The position numbers were made by a program, and so were the translations under genes. 64,000 nt of DNA. It comes from an uncultured Pseudohongiella sp. Its GTDB lineage: Bacteria > Pseudomonadota > Gammaproteobacteria > Pseudomonadales > Pseudohongiellaceae. The stretch covers positions 2,646,577 to 2,710,576 of the forward strand of contig OX638323.1 in the NCBI GenBank assembly GCA_951812715.1. The letters run 5' to 3'. The notes under the pieces are model-generated. The model worked only from the letters and a program-made list of their open reading frames with translations, had not been told where the DNA came from and did no database searches. Below, one piece after another: positions 26,916 to 35,617 of this stretch. How positions within the stretch are numbered: position 1 is the first letter of the stretch; every line of letters begins with the position of its first letter.

Positions 26916-29900
26916 ATGAAATTTTCTAATCGGTTCGCGCTTGCGTTCTCCGGCACATTGCTTTTTTGCGGATTCGTGGTAGCGCAGCCTCCCGCCGCCG
27001 ACCAGAATGTCGACGAACAGACGATCGACGAAACCGGGGTGCCATCGTCGATACTCGGCGACGCCATCGGCGAGCCGGTAATCGACGAAATCGTCATTAC
27101 CGGTTCCCGCATCCGGCGGGATGCCTATTCCGATTCGTTGCCGCTGACGGTGATCACCAACGAACAGGCATTGCTCAGCGGGCTCGATAACGTCTCGGAA
27201 ATTCTGCAAGGCAGCGCCCTCGCTTCCGGCGTGCAGATCGACAATTCCTTTAGTGGATTTGTAGTTTCCGGTGGCCCCGGCGCCAGCACTTTCGGCCTGC
27301 GTAACCTCGATGCGGACCGCACCCTGGTGCTGCTCAATGGCCGCCGCTTTACCGCCGCCGGCACCCGCGGCCAGGTCGCCAGCGTCGATCTCGGTTCCAT
27401 CCCCTTTATCGCGGTTCAGCGCATTGAAGTGCTCAAGGACGGCGCCTCGTCCGTATACGGGGCAGATGCGGTAGCTGGTGTGGTCAACATCATTACTCGC
27501 CGCCGCTTTGACGACTTTGTCGTTGAAGTCGATTGGCAGGACGATGCGGACTATGGCGCGGTAAGCATGATTTACGGTCGCACGTTTGACCGGGGCTATA
27601 TCGATTTCGCCCTGGAGACTTCCAAATTCGGGCCGGTCACGCGCGCCGAGCGCGAATTCGCCGCTTGCGATCAGCGGCCGCTGACGAATGGCGGAATTCA
27701 TCCATCGTTATTCGCGCCTACCCAGGGCAACTGCTTTGGCTCGGTGAACGGATTCATCGACGTTTACGGCCTTGCCGCGACGCCGATTTCCATGGTTCCG
27801 GACAGCCGCGGCAATTTATTCAATCTCGGCATTCCCTGGCGGCAAGCAACCGTAGCCCCCGATGGCAGCCGCATGATGGAATTCGGGTTGCGCGATGACC
27901 GCAACTGGTCAATCGAAGATTTGCTGCCGGAACGTGAACTATTGCAGATCTACAGCGACGGCCTGCTCGATATCAATCTGGGAGAAGCCCTGGGCGCTGC
28001 CAGCGCGACCTATGAGTTTTATTTCAGCCGCCGTGAAGATGTCAGCACCGGCAACCATCGGCAATTCTTTCCATTCGTGCACCCGAACAATCCGACCAAT
28101 CCTTTCGGCGTGGTCGGCGGCATCGCCCAGCCTGTGGTAATGAGCTACAACATGCTTGATCCCGTCACCTATGTGGAAAACGACGTAACCGCGCTGAATC
28201 TCGGGCTCGACGGCGACCGGGGAGACTTTTCCTGGGATTTCAATGTCGGTTATTCATTGAGTCGGGGCGGCTGGAGTTACGATTCCTGGCTCAAGGACAA
28301 GGTTGCTCGCGCGATGTCCAGCACTATCGGCCCGGACGGCGGTTTGCAATGCGCCTTCGATCCCCTGCAAATGTACTACGCCTCGAATTTTGAAGATGCG
28401 GTGCTCGCGAGGATATTTTCCGAAGGCGTCGATTCTTCCTGTGTTCCCTTGAATCTGTTCAGCCCGAAAGCAATCCGGGGAACAATAGATTCGCCAGCCG
28501 CCGATTACATCAGCGAAGTTCAGCATCTGGAGACGGATTACGATCTGATTACCGCATCGTTCAATCTCGAAGGCCGGCTGTTCGACATGCCCGCCGGCGA
28601 GGCGCGCGGCGTACTTGGTCTGGAATGGCGTAGCCGCGAACTTGACGACCGGCCTTCGGCAGCGTCGGTGCAGGACAATCAATGGGGATTCACCGGCGCC
28701 GGACGCACCCAGGGAGACGACCGGGTCAGCGAGGTCTATGGCGAGGTGGAGTTGCCCTTGCTCGGCGGACGGCCGTGGGTAGAGGAACTTACCCTGAATA
28801 CTTCGTATCGCTGGACTGACTACAGTTCCTACGGCGACGACACTACCTGGCGCGCGTTGGTCAACTATGCGCCAAATACCACGTTCAGGCTGCGCGCTTC
28901 GCTGGGAACTTCATTCCGGGCGCCGGCGCTGTACGAATTGTTTTTGGCCAACCAGACCAGCTTCGCGAGTTCCCGCTTCGATCCCTGCAACAATTTCCGC
29001 GATCCGTCGAGCGATATCGATACCGGCAGCGAGCGTTATCGGAATTGCGCGAGTCTGGAAGAGCAGGGCGTCATTCCGCCGAACTATAGCGCTACTTCTT
29101 CGATCAATGTAGTCACCGGCGGCAATCTGGAATTGATCGCGGAAACTTCCGAATCGAAGACATTGGGTCTGGTGGTGACTCCTGACCTGGCCGACCTGCT
29201 GCCCGCGCTGGGCGTGGATATGAGTCTGGCGGTGGACTATTACGATATCGATCTGAACAACTCGATATCACGGCTTGGCGCCGGGACCGTGCTGTCGCGC
29301 TGTTACAACTCCCCCGGTTTTTCGGCGCCGGAATGCGCCCTGGTTGGGGATCGCACCGAAAGCGGCGAACTCGACTTCGTGAATTCCTCGTACGTCAACG
29401 TAGCGCTCGAAGGATCCCGCGGCTATGACATTTCGCTGAGCACGGATCGGGAATTCAGTTTTGGCGATTTGAGTTTCGACGTACTGGCGACCCGGGTGCT
29501 TGGATACGAATATGGCTTAACCGGCGATGCCGATCCGTTTCAGTACATCGGTCATCACGCCTATCCGAAATGGCGCGGTGAAGCCGACCTCAGGTTTGAT
29601 TGGCGCGACTATACCTTCACCTGGTCCATGGACTATATAGGGTCTACCGATGAGGAGCCGACCTACACGTTGCCGGGCGACGAAACCGTAACCAGCGTCC
29701 ACCAGGCGGATAGCAGGCTGTACCATACCTTGTCGACCCGTTACACCGACCCCAACGGGCGCTTTATCCTCGTACTCGGCTTGCTCAATCTGCTGGATGA
29801 AAATCCGCCGCTGGTGGGTTGGGGCGGGTTCTCGCCCTCGCCAACCGCGCCGATCAGTTACAACATACCCATCGGCGCCGGCTACCAGTACCTTGGCCGG

Positions 29901-29942
29901 CGCCTGTTCGCATCGGCAAGCTACAGCTTCACAGGTCCCTGA
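26916..29942 (+). CDS. TonB-dependent outer-membrane receptor
   Basis: 1008 residues, with a signal peptide ending at FVVAQ (about residue 24). An unusually long linker, rich in Asp and Glu, precedes the TonB box EPVIDEIVITGSRIRR. The plug has NVSEILQG, LRNLDADRTLVLLNGRRF and YGADAVAGVVNIITRR. The barrel ends YSFTGP, so the last residue is not the usual aromatic Phe, although a Phe lies three residues from the end. It is followed after 27 bases by the S9 peptidase, an arrangement seen where peptides or cyclic peptides are imported and cut. The ligand is not deducible. Confidence 0.92.
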   Translation: MKFSNRFALAFSGTLLFCGFVVAQPPAADQNVDEQTIDETGVPSSILGDAIGEPVIDEIVITGSRIRRDAYSDSLPLTVITNEQALLSGLDNVSEILQGSALASGVQIDNSFSGFVVSGGPGASTFGLRNLDADRTLVLLNGRRFTAAGTRGQVASVDLGSIPFIAVQRIEVLKDGASSVYGADAVAGVVNIITRRRFDDFVVEVDWQDDADYGAVSMIYGRTFDRGYIDFALETSKFGPVTRAEREFAACDQRPLTNGGIHPSLFAPTQGNCFGSVNGFIDVYGLAATPISMVPDSRGNLFNLGIPWRQATVAPDGSRMMEFGLRDDRNWSIEDLLPERELLQIYSDGLLDINLGEALGAASATYEFYFSRREDVSTGNHRQFFPFVHPNNPTNPFGVVGGIAQPVVMSYNMLDPVTYVENDVTALNLGLDGDRGDFSWDFNVGYSLSRGGWSYDSWLKDKVARAMSSTIGPDGGLQCAFDPLQMYYASNFEDAVLARIFSEGVDSSCVPLNLFSPKAIRGTIDSPAADYISEVQHLETDYDLITASFNLEGRLFDMPAGEARGVLGLEWRSRELDDRPSAASVQDNQWGFTGAGRTQGDDRVSEVYGEVELPLLGGRPWVEELTLNTSYRWTDYSSYGDDTTWRALVNYAPNTTFRLRASLGTSFRAPALYELFLANQTSFASSRFDPCNNFRDPSSDIDTGSERYRNCASLEEQGVIPPNYSATSSINVVTGGNLELIAETSESKTLGLVVTPDLADLLPALGVDMSLAVDYYDIDLNNSISRLGAGTVLSRCYNSPGFSAPECALVGDRTESGELDFVNSSYVNVALEGSRGYDISLSTDREFSFGDLSFDVLATRVLGYEYGLTGDADPFQYIGHHAYPKWRGEADLRFDWRDYTFTWSMDYIGSTDEEPTYTLPGDETVTSVHQADSRLYHTLSTRYTDPNGRFILVLGLLNLLDENPPLVGWGGFSPSPTAPISYNIPIGAGYQYLGRRLFASASYSFTGP

Positions 29943-29969
29943 CCTGGAAATTACCGGAGGAAAGAAGAC

Positions 29970-32000
29970 GTGAGCTTCAGTCAGAGACTCCTCGCAACGA
30001 TAAAACTGTCCGGCATGGCGGCCGCATTGCTGCTGCCGGCGGTGGGACAGGCTCAGGAGCCGCCGCCGTTGGAAGCATTCGCCATGCGGCCCATTGTTCT
30101 CGATGTGGATTTGTCGCCGTCCGGCGAGCATTTGGCGGTAGTACGCCTGTCGGGGCAGGGAGAACGCTACGTCATCCAGGTTTTCCGGACCGCGGACATG
30201 GCCGCGCCGCCTTACACGCTCGGCGCCGAACGCATGAACATCATCGGCATCAACTGGGCCAACGACCAACGCTTGCTCGTGCGAACCCGGCAGCCGGTAG
30301 AAGTGCCGGGCCGGCGCGTCGGCTACAACTCGGCCGGAGTCGGACTGACCGGCCGGGTCAAGACCTATGCCTACAAGCTGCTGTCGGTGGGACTCGACGG
30401 CGGGCGCTGGATTGAACTGCCGAGCAAGTCCAATATTGCCCGTTTCGCCTCGGAAACCGTGGTGCAGCGTTTGGCGAGCCCGAACCTGGTGCATCGCCTG
30501 CCCGACGAGGACGACTGGGTATTGATCGAATGGTTCGGCTCGAATGATGTCGGCACCGAAATTTTCCGGGTGAACATCAAGGATGGGCGCAGCGAATCCC
30601 TGCTGCAATTGTCTTCCAGTTACGGTGATTACCGATTCGACTACGATGGCGATTTGCGCATCCGCTCGGTCGCGGCCCGCAACGAAAACCGGATATACAT
30701 GGAGTACCGGCTCAAGGACGAAACCGAATGGAACGAATGGCTCAGTTACGACGTGGACGAACGCCGCCCATTGTCGGTGATCGGATTCGTGCCTGGCGAA
30801 CCCAACCAGGTATACATGCTGTCGGCTCAGGACCGGGATACCGAAGGCATATTTCTGTATGACATGACCACGCCCGAAGCGGCGCCCGAATTGCTGTTCG
30901 CCATCGACCGTTATGACGTCGGAAACGTCGTAACCGCGTGTATATCCCGGGCCTGCATCGATGGCGAGGAGGATCCGCGGCTGGTGGGTTTCTACTTCGT
31001 CGGCGACGCTCCGCGAATCTACTATACCGACGACGCGGCCGAGTTGTTACAGCGGTCCATCGACAAGGCGCTGCCGCCGGATAATTTCAACGCCATTCAC
31101 GATCGCGCGGCGGACGACAAGTACATCGTTATCCATTCGACCGGTCCCAAGGAGCCTGGCCGATATTATCTGCTAACCGACAAGCAGCAACTTCAGTTGC
31201 TGGGCCAGACCACCGCGATCGAACGGGAGCAACTCGGCGAAAGCCGTGTGATCTGGTACGAAGCGCGGGACGGAATGCTGTTGAACGCGGTGCTTACCTT
31301 GCCTCCAGGCGGCGAGCCGCCGTATCCCGCGGTGGCGAATCCCCATGGCGGTCCGCAGTCACGGGATTCGTTGCATTGGAATTCCTCCTATTGGGACGAA
31401 TGGCCGCAATTGCTGGCCACTCGAGGCTATGCGGTGCTGCAACCCAATTTTCGCGGTTCCATCGGCTTCGGTTACGATTATTTCGCCGCCGGCGATCGGC
31501 AATGGGGCTACAAGATGCAGGACGATGTCGATGACGGCATGCAATTCCTGGTGGAGCAAGGCATCGCCGACCCGGATCGAATGGCGATTTTCGGCTGGAG
31601 CTACGGCGGCTATTCAGCCATGGTCGGCGCCATGCGCGAGCCGAATATCTACCGGTGTTCCATTGCCGGGGCGGGCGTGAGCAGCATGGAGCTTATCGCG
31701 AAAGAGAATTGGAACTACCGCTTCCGTGAAATGTTCCAACGCACCCGCGGCGGCCTTTCACCGATCACGAACATGGACGATGTCAACATCCCGGTGTTGC
31801 TCATCCATGGCGACCGTGACCTGATCGTGCCCATTCGGCATAGCGACCTGTTCGCGCTGGAGCTCGAACGGCGGAACAAGCCATTCCGCTACGAGAAGCT
31901 GATCGACGCCGCCCATACTGTCGACACGCTGGGATTCGATCACAACATGCAGTTCTACACCGCGATGTTCGATTTCCTGGAAAACGACTGCAACTTCTAG
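29970..32000 (+). CDS. S9 family serine peptidase (prolyl oligopeptidase/acylaminoacyl-peptidase type)
   Basis: 676 residues with a GTG start preceded by GGAGGA. A signal peptide (about residues 1-27) is followed by a beta-propeller-like region (about residues 30-410) and an alpha/beta-hydrolase domain. The nucleophile motif is GWSYGG (Ser544), the Asp lies in HGDRDLIVP (about Asp617) and the His in DAAHTVD (His649). The family cleaves short peptides, often dipeptides from N-termini, in the periplasm. It forms a likely operon with the receptor just upstream. After its stop the sequence passes directly into a composite repeat. Confidence 0.92.
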   Translation: MSFSQRLLATIKLSGMAAALLLPAVGQAQEPPPLEAFAMRPIVLDVDLSPSGEHLAVVRLSGQGERYVIQVFRTADMAAPPYTLGAERMNIIGINWANDQRLLVRTRQPVEVPGRRVGYNSAGVGLTGRVKTYAYKLLSVGLDGGRWIELPSKSNIARFASETVVQRLASPNLVHRLPDEDDWVLIEWFGSNDVGTEIFRVNIKDGRSESLLQLSSSYGDYRFDYDGDLRIRSVAARNENRIYMEYRLKDETEWNEWLSYDVDERRPLSVIGFVPGEPNQVYMLSAQDRDTEGIFLYDMTTPEAAPELLFAIDRYDVGNVVTACISRACIDGEEDPRLVGFYFVGDAPRIYYTDDAAELLQRSIDKALPPDNFNAIHDRAADDKYIVIHSTGPKEPGRYYLLTDKQQLQLLGQTTAIEREQLGESRVIWYEARDGMLLNAVLTLPPGGEPPYPAVANPHGGPQSRDSLHWNSSYWDEWPQLLATRGYAVLQPNFRGSIGFGYDYFAAGDRQWGYKMQDDVDDGMQFLVEQGIADPDRMAIFGWSYGGYSAMVGAMREPNIYRCSIAGAGVSSMELIAKENWNYRFREMFQRTRGGLSPITNMDDVNIPVLLIHGDRDLIVPIRHSDLFALELERRNKPFRYEKLIDAAHTVDTLGFDHNMQFYTAMFDFLENDCNF

Positions 32001-32304
32001 GTGGCGTTTCTACACTTTGTAAGTCGCCGTCGCGTGGCGGATAGTGCGGCGGGCGTGCGAGGCAGGAAGCCGAGCCCGAAGCCTTATGCTCATGTATCCA
32101 TTCGGGACAGTAGGAAAGGCGGTGGCGACCTCACTTCGTTCGGGTCTGAAAACCCGGCCTACAGACGGTCCGACCACCGCCACCCCCGGCGCCACGCAAG
32201 GCGCCGAGGGGTGGGCCTTCATGAAGACCCACAATCAAAGCTTATAGGAAAAGTTAAACAGAGAAGCCTACAGGGGTGTAGGCAAGCGTTTATGAAGCGC
32301 AGCT
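32001..32304. other. Convergent intergenic region filled by repeats
   Basis: The 304 bases between the S9 peptidase and the symporter hold no credible gene. ORFs on both strands are repeat-derived. The sequence is the inner part of the 30-bp inverted-repeat element plus a fragment related to the dispersed 3'-end element (32288-32346). Confidence 0.7.
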
Positions 32305-32393
32305 TCATGCGCAGCCGGAACGACGGCAAGCTGCGCTTGGCGGCTGGACCGTATTCACGGCGTCCGCCGCACTATCCGCCACGCGACGGCGAC
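32023..32393. repeat. Composite element bounded by 30-bp perfect inverted repeats
   Basis: Arm 32023-32052 is the exact reverse complement of arm 32364-32393 (30 of 30 bases). Inside are further hairpin-forming words: GGCGCC pairs near 32188-32210, and the near-palindrome GTGGGCCTTCATGAAGACCCAC region at 32212-32233. The right arm lies within the 3' end of the symporter gene, and translation of either arm gives RRRVADSAA. There are no transposase genes or target-site duplications that I can recognise. Confidence 0.85.
32288..32346 (+). repeat. Fragment related to dispersed element copy A
   Basis: GAAGCGCAGCTTCATGCGCAG at 32293-32313 matches GAAGCGAAGCTTCGTGCGCAG at 2580-2600 with two changes. 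The match continues through a CAAGCTGCGCTTGGCGGCTGG-like stretch against the corresponding part of copy A. It lacks the ends seen in copies A to C. Confidence 0.5.
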
Positions 32394-33789
32394 GGGTCGA
32401 AGCCATCAACACCGCGAACGCGCAGCAGAAGGGTGCCAGCCGTTCGAGAATCTCGCCTGGCGTGTCAGGCATGAGATAGAAGAGCACCGACAGCGAAAAG
32501 CCGGTAAAAATCGATAGCACAATCGACGCTGGCGCCGCTTCGTACCCTGCCAGCCGCAGAAACACAATTGGACCGAAAGCGGAGCCCAGAGCGATCCAGG
32601 CAAACAATACCCGATTAAAGATGCTTTCGGGCAGGTAGAGCGCAACCGCGACAGCGGCCGCCACGAGCAGCACGATCACCAGCCGCGATACCCGCAACAG
32701 CGAAGCTCGGCCGAGATGGCCGAGACCGAGATCGTGCGCTATTACGCCGGCTGCTACGAGTAATTGGCTGTCGGCGGTGGACATGATCGCCGAGAGTACC
32801 GCCGCGAGCAGTACCGCGCCGATGATCGGCGGCAGTAATTCTTCGTTCATATTGAAGAATATGTTTTCAGGGTCGCCGAGTTCAGGAAAAAGGATGCGGC
32901 CGGCCAGGCCCAGCAGAATCATGCCGAGAAAAACCACCAGATACCAGCAAGCCACGATCCAGCGCGCCTGCAACAACGCTCGGGTATCGCGCAGGGCCAT
33001 GAAGCGCACCAGCAGGTGAGGCTGGCCGTAAGTGCCGATACCGATGGCGAGGCCGCCGATGATGACGCCGGCGGCGAACCAGAAACCGCCTCCGGCGGTA
33101 AAGCTCACCTGTTCCAAGCTGCTGACCGCGTGCAATCCTTCGGCGAGGCCGGCAAGACCGCCGACCGCGATCATTGCCGCCACGGGCAGGAGCAAGGCGG
33201 TAATCGCCATCAGGATTCCCTGCAAGGTATCGGTGAGGCTAACCGCCCAGAAGCCGCCGAGAAAGGTGTAAATCATGATGACCAGGGCGCCGATGGCGAT
33301 GCTCGCGGGCAATGACATGTCGAATGTGGAGGAAAACATGTTGCCGGCGCCCTGAAATTGAGCGGCAACGTAAAACACGAAGGAAAATATGATGACCCCG
33401 GATGAGAGGTAGACGATGGCGCGCCGCGCGCTCCCTTCAGCGCCATGCGCCAGGAAGTCCGTCAAGGTCAAATGGTCGTGGGTGCGGCTGTATTGCATCA
33501 GTCGCGGCGCGATCCACCACCAGGCTACGAACATTCCGCTGATCGAGCCGGCGGCGACCCAGATCGCCGAGACTCCCGCCGCGTAAGCGATTCCGCTCAG
33601 GCCCAGCAATGTCCAGGCGGAGGAAGCGCTTGATGCATAACTGATCGCCGCGACCACCGGTCCAAGCTGGCGGCCGGCGAGAAAGAAATCCTTGCCGTCC
33701 GTGGTTCGGCGCGAGGCCCAGAATCCGATACCAAGCAGCACGAGCTGATAAATCACGAGGACGGCAATTACGATGTCGGCTCTTTCCAT
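32305..33789 (-). CDS. Sodium:solute symporter, PutP-like (SSS family)
   Basis: 494 residues. I take the ATG at 33789, which begins at the first membrane helix; the ORF start 23 codons earlier adds a polar segment unlike the family. About 12-13 helices are visible. The SSS marks are the GKDFFLAGRQLGP loop, SYASSASSAWTLLGLSGIAY (a proline/pantothenate-like first sodium-site helix) and the SAIMSTADSQLLVAA segment. These fit the PutP/PanF branch better than the sugar branch. The last 29 codons run through repeat DNA and encode an Arg/Ser/Ala-rich tail (RRRRVADSAAD), probably a tail gained by repeat insertion. No partner gene indicates the substrate. Confidence 0.88.
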   Translation of the reverse strand: MERADIVIAVLVIYQLVLLGIGFWASRRTTDGKDFFLAGRQLGPVVAAISYASSASSAWTLLGLSGIAYAAGVSAIWVAAGSISGMFVAWWWIAPRLMQYSRTHDHLTLTDFLAHGAEGSARRAIVYLSSGVIIFSFVFYVAAQFQGAGNMFSSTFDMSLPASIAIGALVIMIYTFLGGFWAVSLTDTLQGILMAITALLLPVAAMIAVGGLAGLAEGLHAVSSLEQVSFTAGGGFWFAAGVIIGGLAIGIGTYGQPHLLVRFMALRDTRALLQARWIVACWYLVVFLGMILLGLAGRILFPELGDPENIFFNMNEELLPPIIGAVLLAAVLSAIMSTADSQLLVAAGVIAHDLGLGHLGRASLLRVSRLVIVLLVAAAVAVALYLPESIFNRVLFAWIALGSAFGPIVFLRLAGYEAAPASIVLSIFTGFSLSVLFYLMPDTPGEILERLAPFCCAFAVLMASTRRRRVADSAADAVNTVQPPSAACRRSGCA

Positions 33790-33874
33790 GACTGGTTTGC
33801 TGCTATTGCTGTGGTTGCGAACTGTAACACACGGCGCTCCAACTCGGGCGAGGCGCACACTGTCGGCGACGTAG

Positions 33875-33946
33875 ATTCCGCGACCGCGCTTTGCTCCGCG
33901 CGGAATGACATTGAGGGGACCGTCATGCCGCGCGCAGTCGCGGCAT
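33875..33946. repeat. Head-to-head pair of intergenic palindromes
   Basis: The first palindrome has arms ATTCCGCG (33875-33882) and CGCGGAAT (33899-33906). The second has ATGCCGCG (33925-33932) and CGCGGCAT (33939-33946). Each continues into a GTCAT/ATGAC-type flank, so the two copies point towards each other. They lie in the divergent promoter region between the symporter and the efflux operon. Confidence 0.7.
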
Positions 33947-34007
33947 CCATTTACAGGGTGTTATACTTTTTTGTCGTTGTGGATCCACAACCCAAGGATT
34001 TGCCTGG

Positions 34008-35612
34008 GTGAGAATCATTCCAAGAAGAATCTCGTTAACGCTGGCGGCTGGGACCTTGATCGCCGGTTGTACGCTTCCGGGTTCACAACTCCCGTCTGCC
34101 CCGGAACTCGAGGTCGAATTGCCGGATCGATTCGCCGTGCGTGAAAGCGCCGAATCCGATGAACCCCTCCACGAATCTGTTTATGAAACTCCTTATGAAC
34201 CCGTGGCCTGGTGGGAATCCTTTGCCGATCCGGTGCTCAACCAAATCGTGGAAGCCGTGCTCGAATCCAATTTCGACATTGCCCAGGCGGTGGCGCGAGT
34301 CGATCAGGCCCGGGCGAGGGCGCGCATTGCCGATGCCGTCGTCTACCCCCTGGTCAATCCTGTCGCGGGCGCCGTTGATTTCGACATTCCCACCAATGCG
34401 GGAATCGGCGCGCAACTCGACGAACTCGGGCTCGGTTCCGAACTGACTGATATTTTCGGGCTCTCGCTGCCCGACCGCGTGGGCTTGACGACATACACCT
34501 TCGGCGCCGAATTCGCATACGAGGTCGATTTCTGGGGCCGCAATCGCAATGCTCGTCTCGCCGCCGGCGCACAGCAACTCGCCTCGGAATCGGATTATGT
34601 CGCGGCGAGAATCTCCGTGCTCGCCGAGACCGTCCGCACATATCTGGAACTGGTGGATTTGCGGCGGCAACGCGAGCTGGCGCTCGAAAACATCGAAATC
34701 CTGGGTGAACGCGAATCGTTGGCGCAATCGCGTTACGAAAGCGGGCTGGTCGACGCCCTGGGCCTCTACGCCACGCGCCGCGCCTTGCGCGACGCTCGCG
34801 CCGGACTGCCGCAACTCGAAGCGGGGCTGGCCGAAGCGGAAGCGCGATTGTGGATAATGCTCGGAGGATACCGCAACGACATCGACGCCTTGTTGCCCGA
34901 TGACTTGTCCATCGCCGGAGCCGGCGAGCCGGTGCCGGCGGGAATACCGGCGGAATTGCTGATTCAGCGTCCCGATGTCGCAAGCGCCAGGCAGCGCATG
35001 GAAGCGGCGCGTTTCGCCCTCGGCGCCAGACGCGCCGAATTGCTGCCGGCGCTTTCCCTGTCGGGCTCCATCGGCTTGCAGGCAACCGATGCAGGCGATT
35101 GGTTCGATCCCGATCAATGGTTCCGCAATCTTGGCGTCAACCTGCTTGGACCGGCAATTCAGGGCTCGCGCCTGCGCGACAATGTGGAACTGGCCGAAGC
35201 GCAATTGAGTGAAGCCGCGGCCGCGTACGGAGGTTCGGTCGTCACCGCCGTCAATGAAGTCGAGGCTGCCCTGGCCGGATTCGAAGCCGGCCGCCGCCGT
35301 CACGAAATCCTGGTTTCCTTCCTCGATGAAGCCCGGGCGGAATCTGAATTGCAAGGGCAGAGATATTCGGCCGGCGTCGGAAGTTACCAGGAAGTATTGA
35401 CCGCCGCGCAGGTTCTGGTCGGCGCGGAAGCGGCGCTGTCCGCGGCGGAGCGCGACCTTGGTTTCGCCAGGTTGGCGCTGCATCGGGCTCTCGGCGGCGC
35501 CTGGACTGCCGATGATGTTGAATATCTGCGGCAAAGCCGGGCAGACTTCGCGCCTTTCTTCGCACCTTTCTTCGCGCCTGTGCGGGCGATTGCAATCCAA
35601 ACCAACGAGTGA
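34008..35612 (+). CDS. Outer-membrane efflux lipoprotein (TolC/OprM/NodT family)
   Basis: 534 residues with a GTG start nine bases after AAGGA. The lipobox is LIAGC (about Cys21). Two TolC repeats are visible, with the typical PVAWWESFADPVLNQIVEAVL opening and WGRNRNARLAAGAQQL (about residue 175). The second repeat has RPDVASARQRMEAARFALGARRAELLPALSLSGS. The C-terminus ends in a short direct repeat (APFFAPFFAP). It is the outer-membrane channel of the tripartite RND pump encoded by this gene and the next two, which overlap or abut, so this is one operon. Confidence 0.93.
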   Translation: MRIIPRRISLTLAAGTLIAGCTLPGSQLPSAPELEVELPDRFAVRESAESDEPLHESVYETPYEPVAWWESFADPVLNQIVEAVLESNFDIAQAVARVDQARARARIADAVVYPLVNPVAGAVDFDIPTNAGIGAQLDELGLGSELTDIFGLSLPDRVGLTTYTFGAEFAYEVDFWGRNRNARLAAGAQQLASESDYVAARISVLAETVRTYLELVDLRRQRELALENIEILGERESLAQSRYESGLVDALGLYATRRALRDARAGLPQLEAGLAEAEARLWIMLGGYRNDIDALLPDDLSIAGAGEPVPAGIPAELLIQRPDVASARQRMEAARFALGARRAELLPALSLSGSIGLQATDAGDWFDPDQWFRNLGVNLLGPAIQGSRLRDNVELAEAQLSEAAAAYGGSVVTAVNEVEAALAGFEAGRRRHEILVSFLDEARAESELQGQRYSAGVGSYQEVLTAAQVLVGAEAALSAAERDLGFARLALHRALGGAWTADDVEYLRQSRADFAPFFAPFFAPVRAIAIQTNE

Positions 35613-35617
35613 ACGCC

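Noticed and set aside
29517..30608. A 363-codon minus-strand ORF across the receptor-S9 junction
   Set aside because: It spans two well-supported genes on the other strand and has no signal, motif or ribosome binding site.
32001..32474. A 157-codon ORF directly after the S9 peptidase
   Set aside because: It translates the composite repeat (RRRVADSAAG followed by Arg/Pro-rich sequence) and overlaps the symporter; treated as repeat, not gene.
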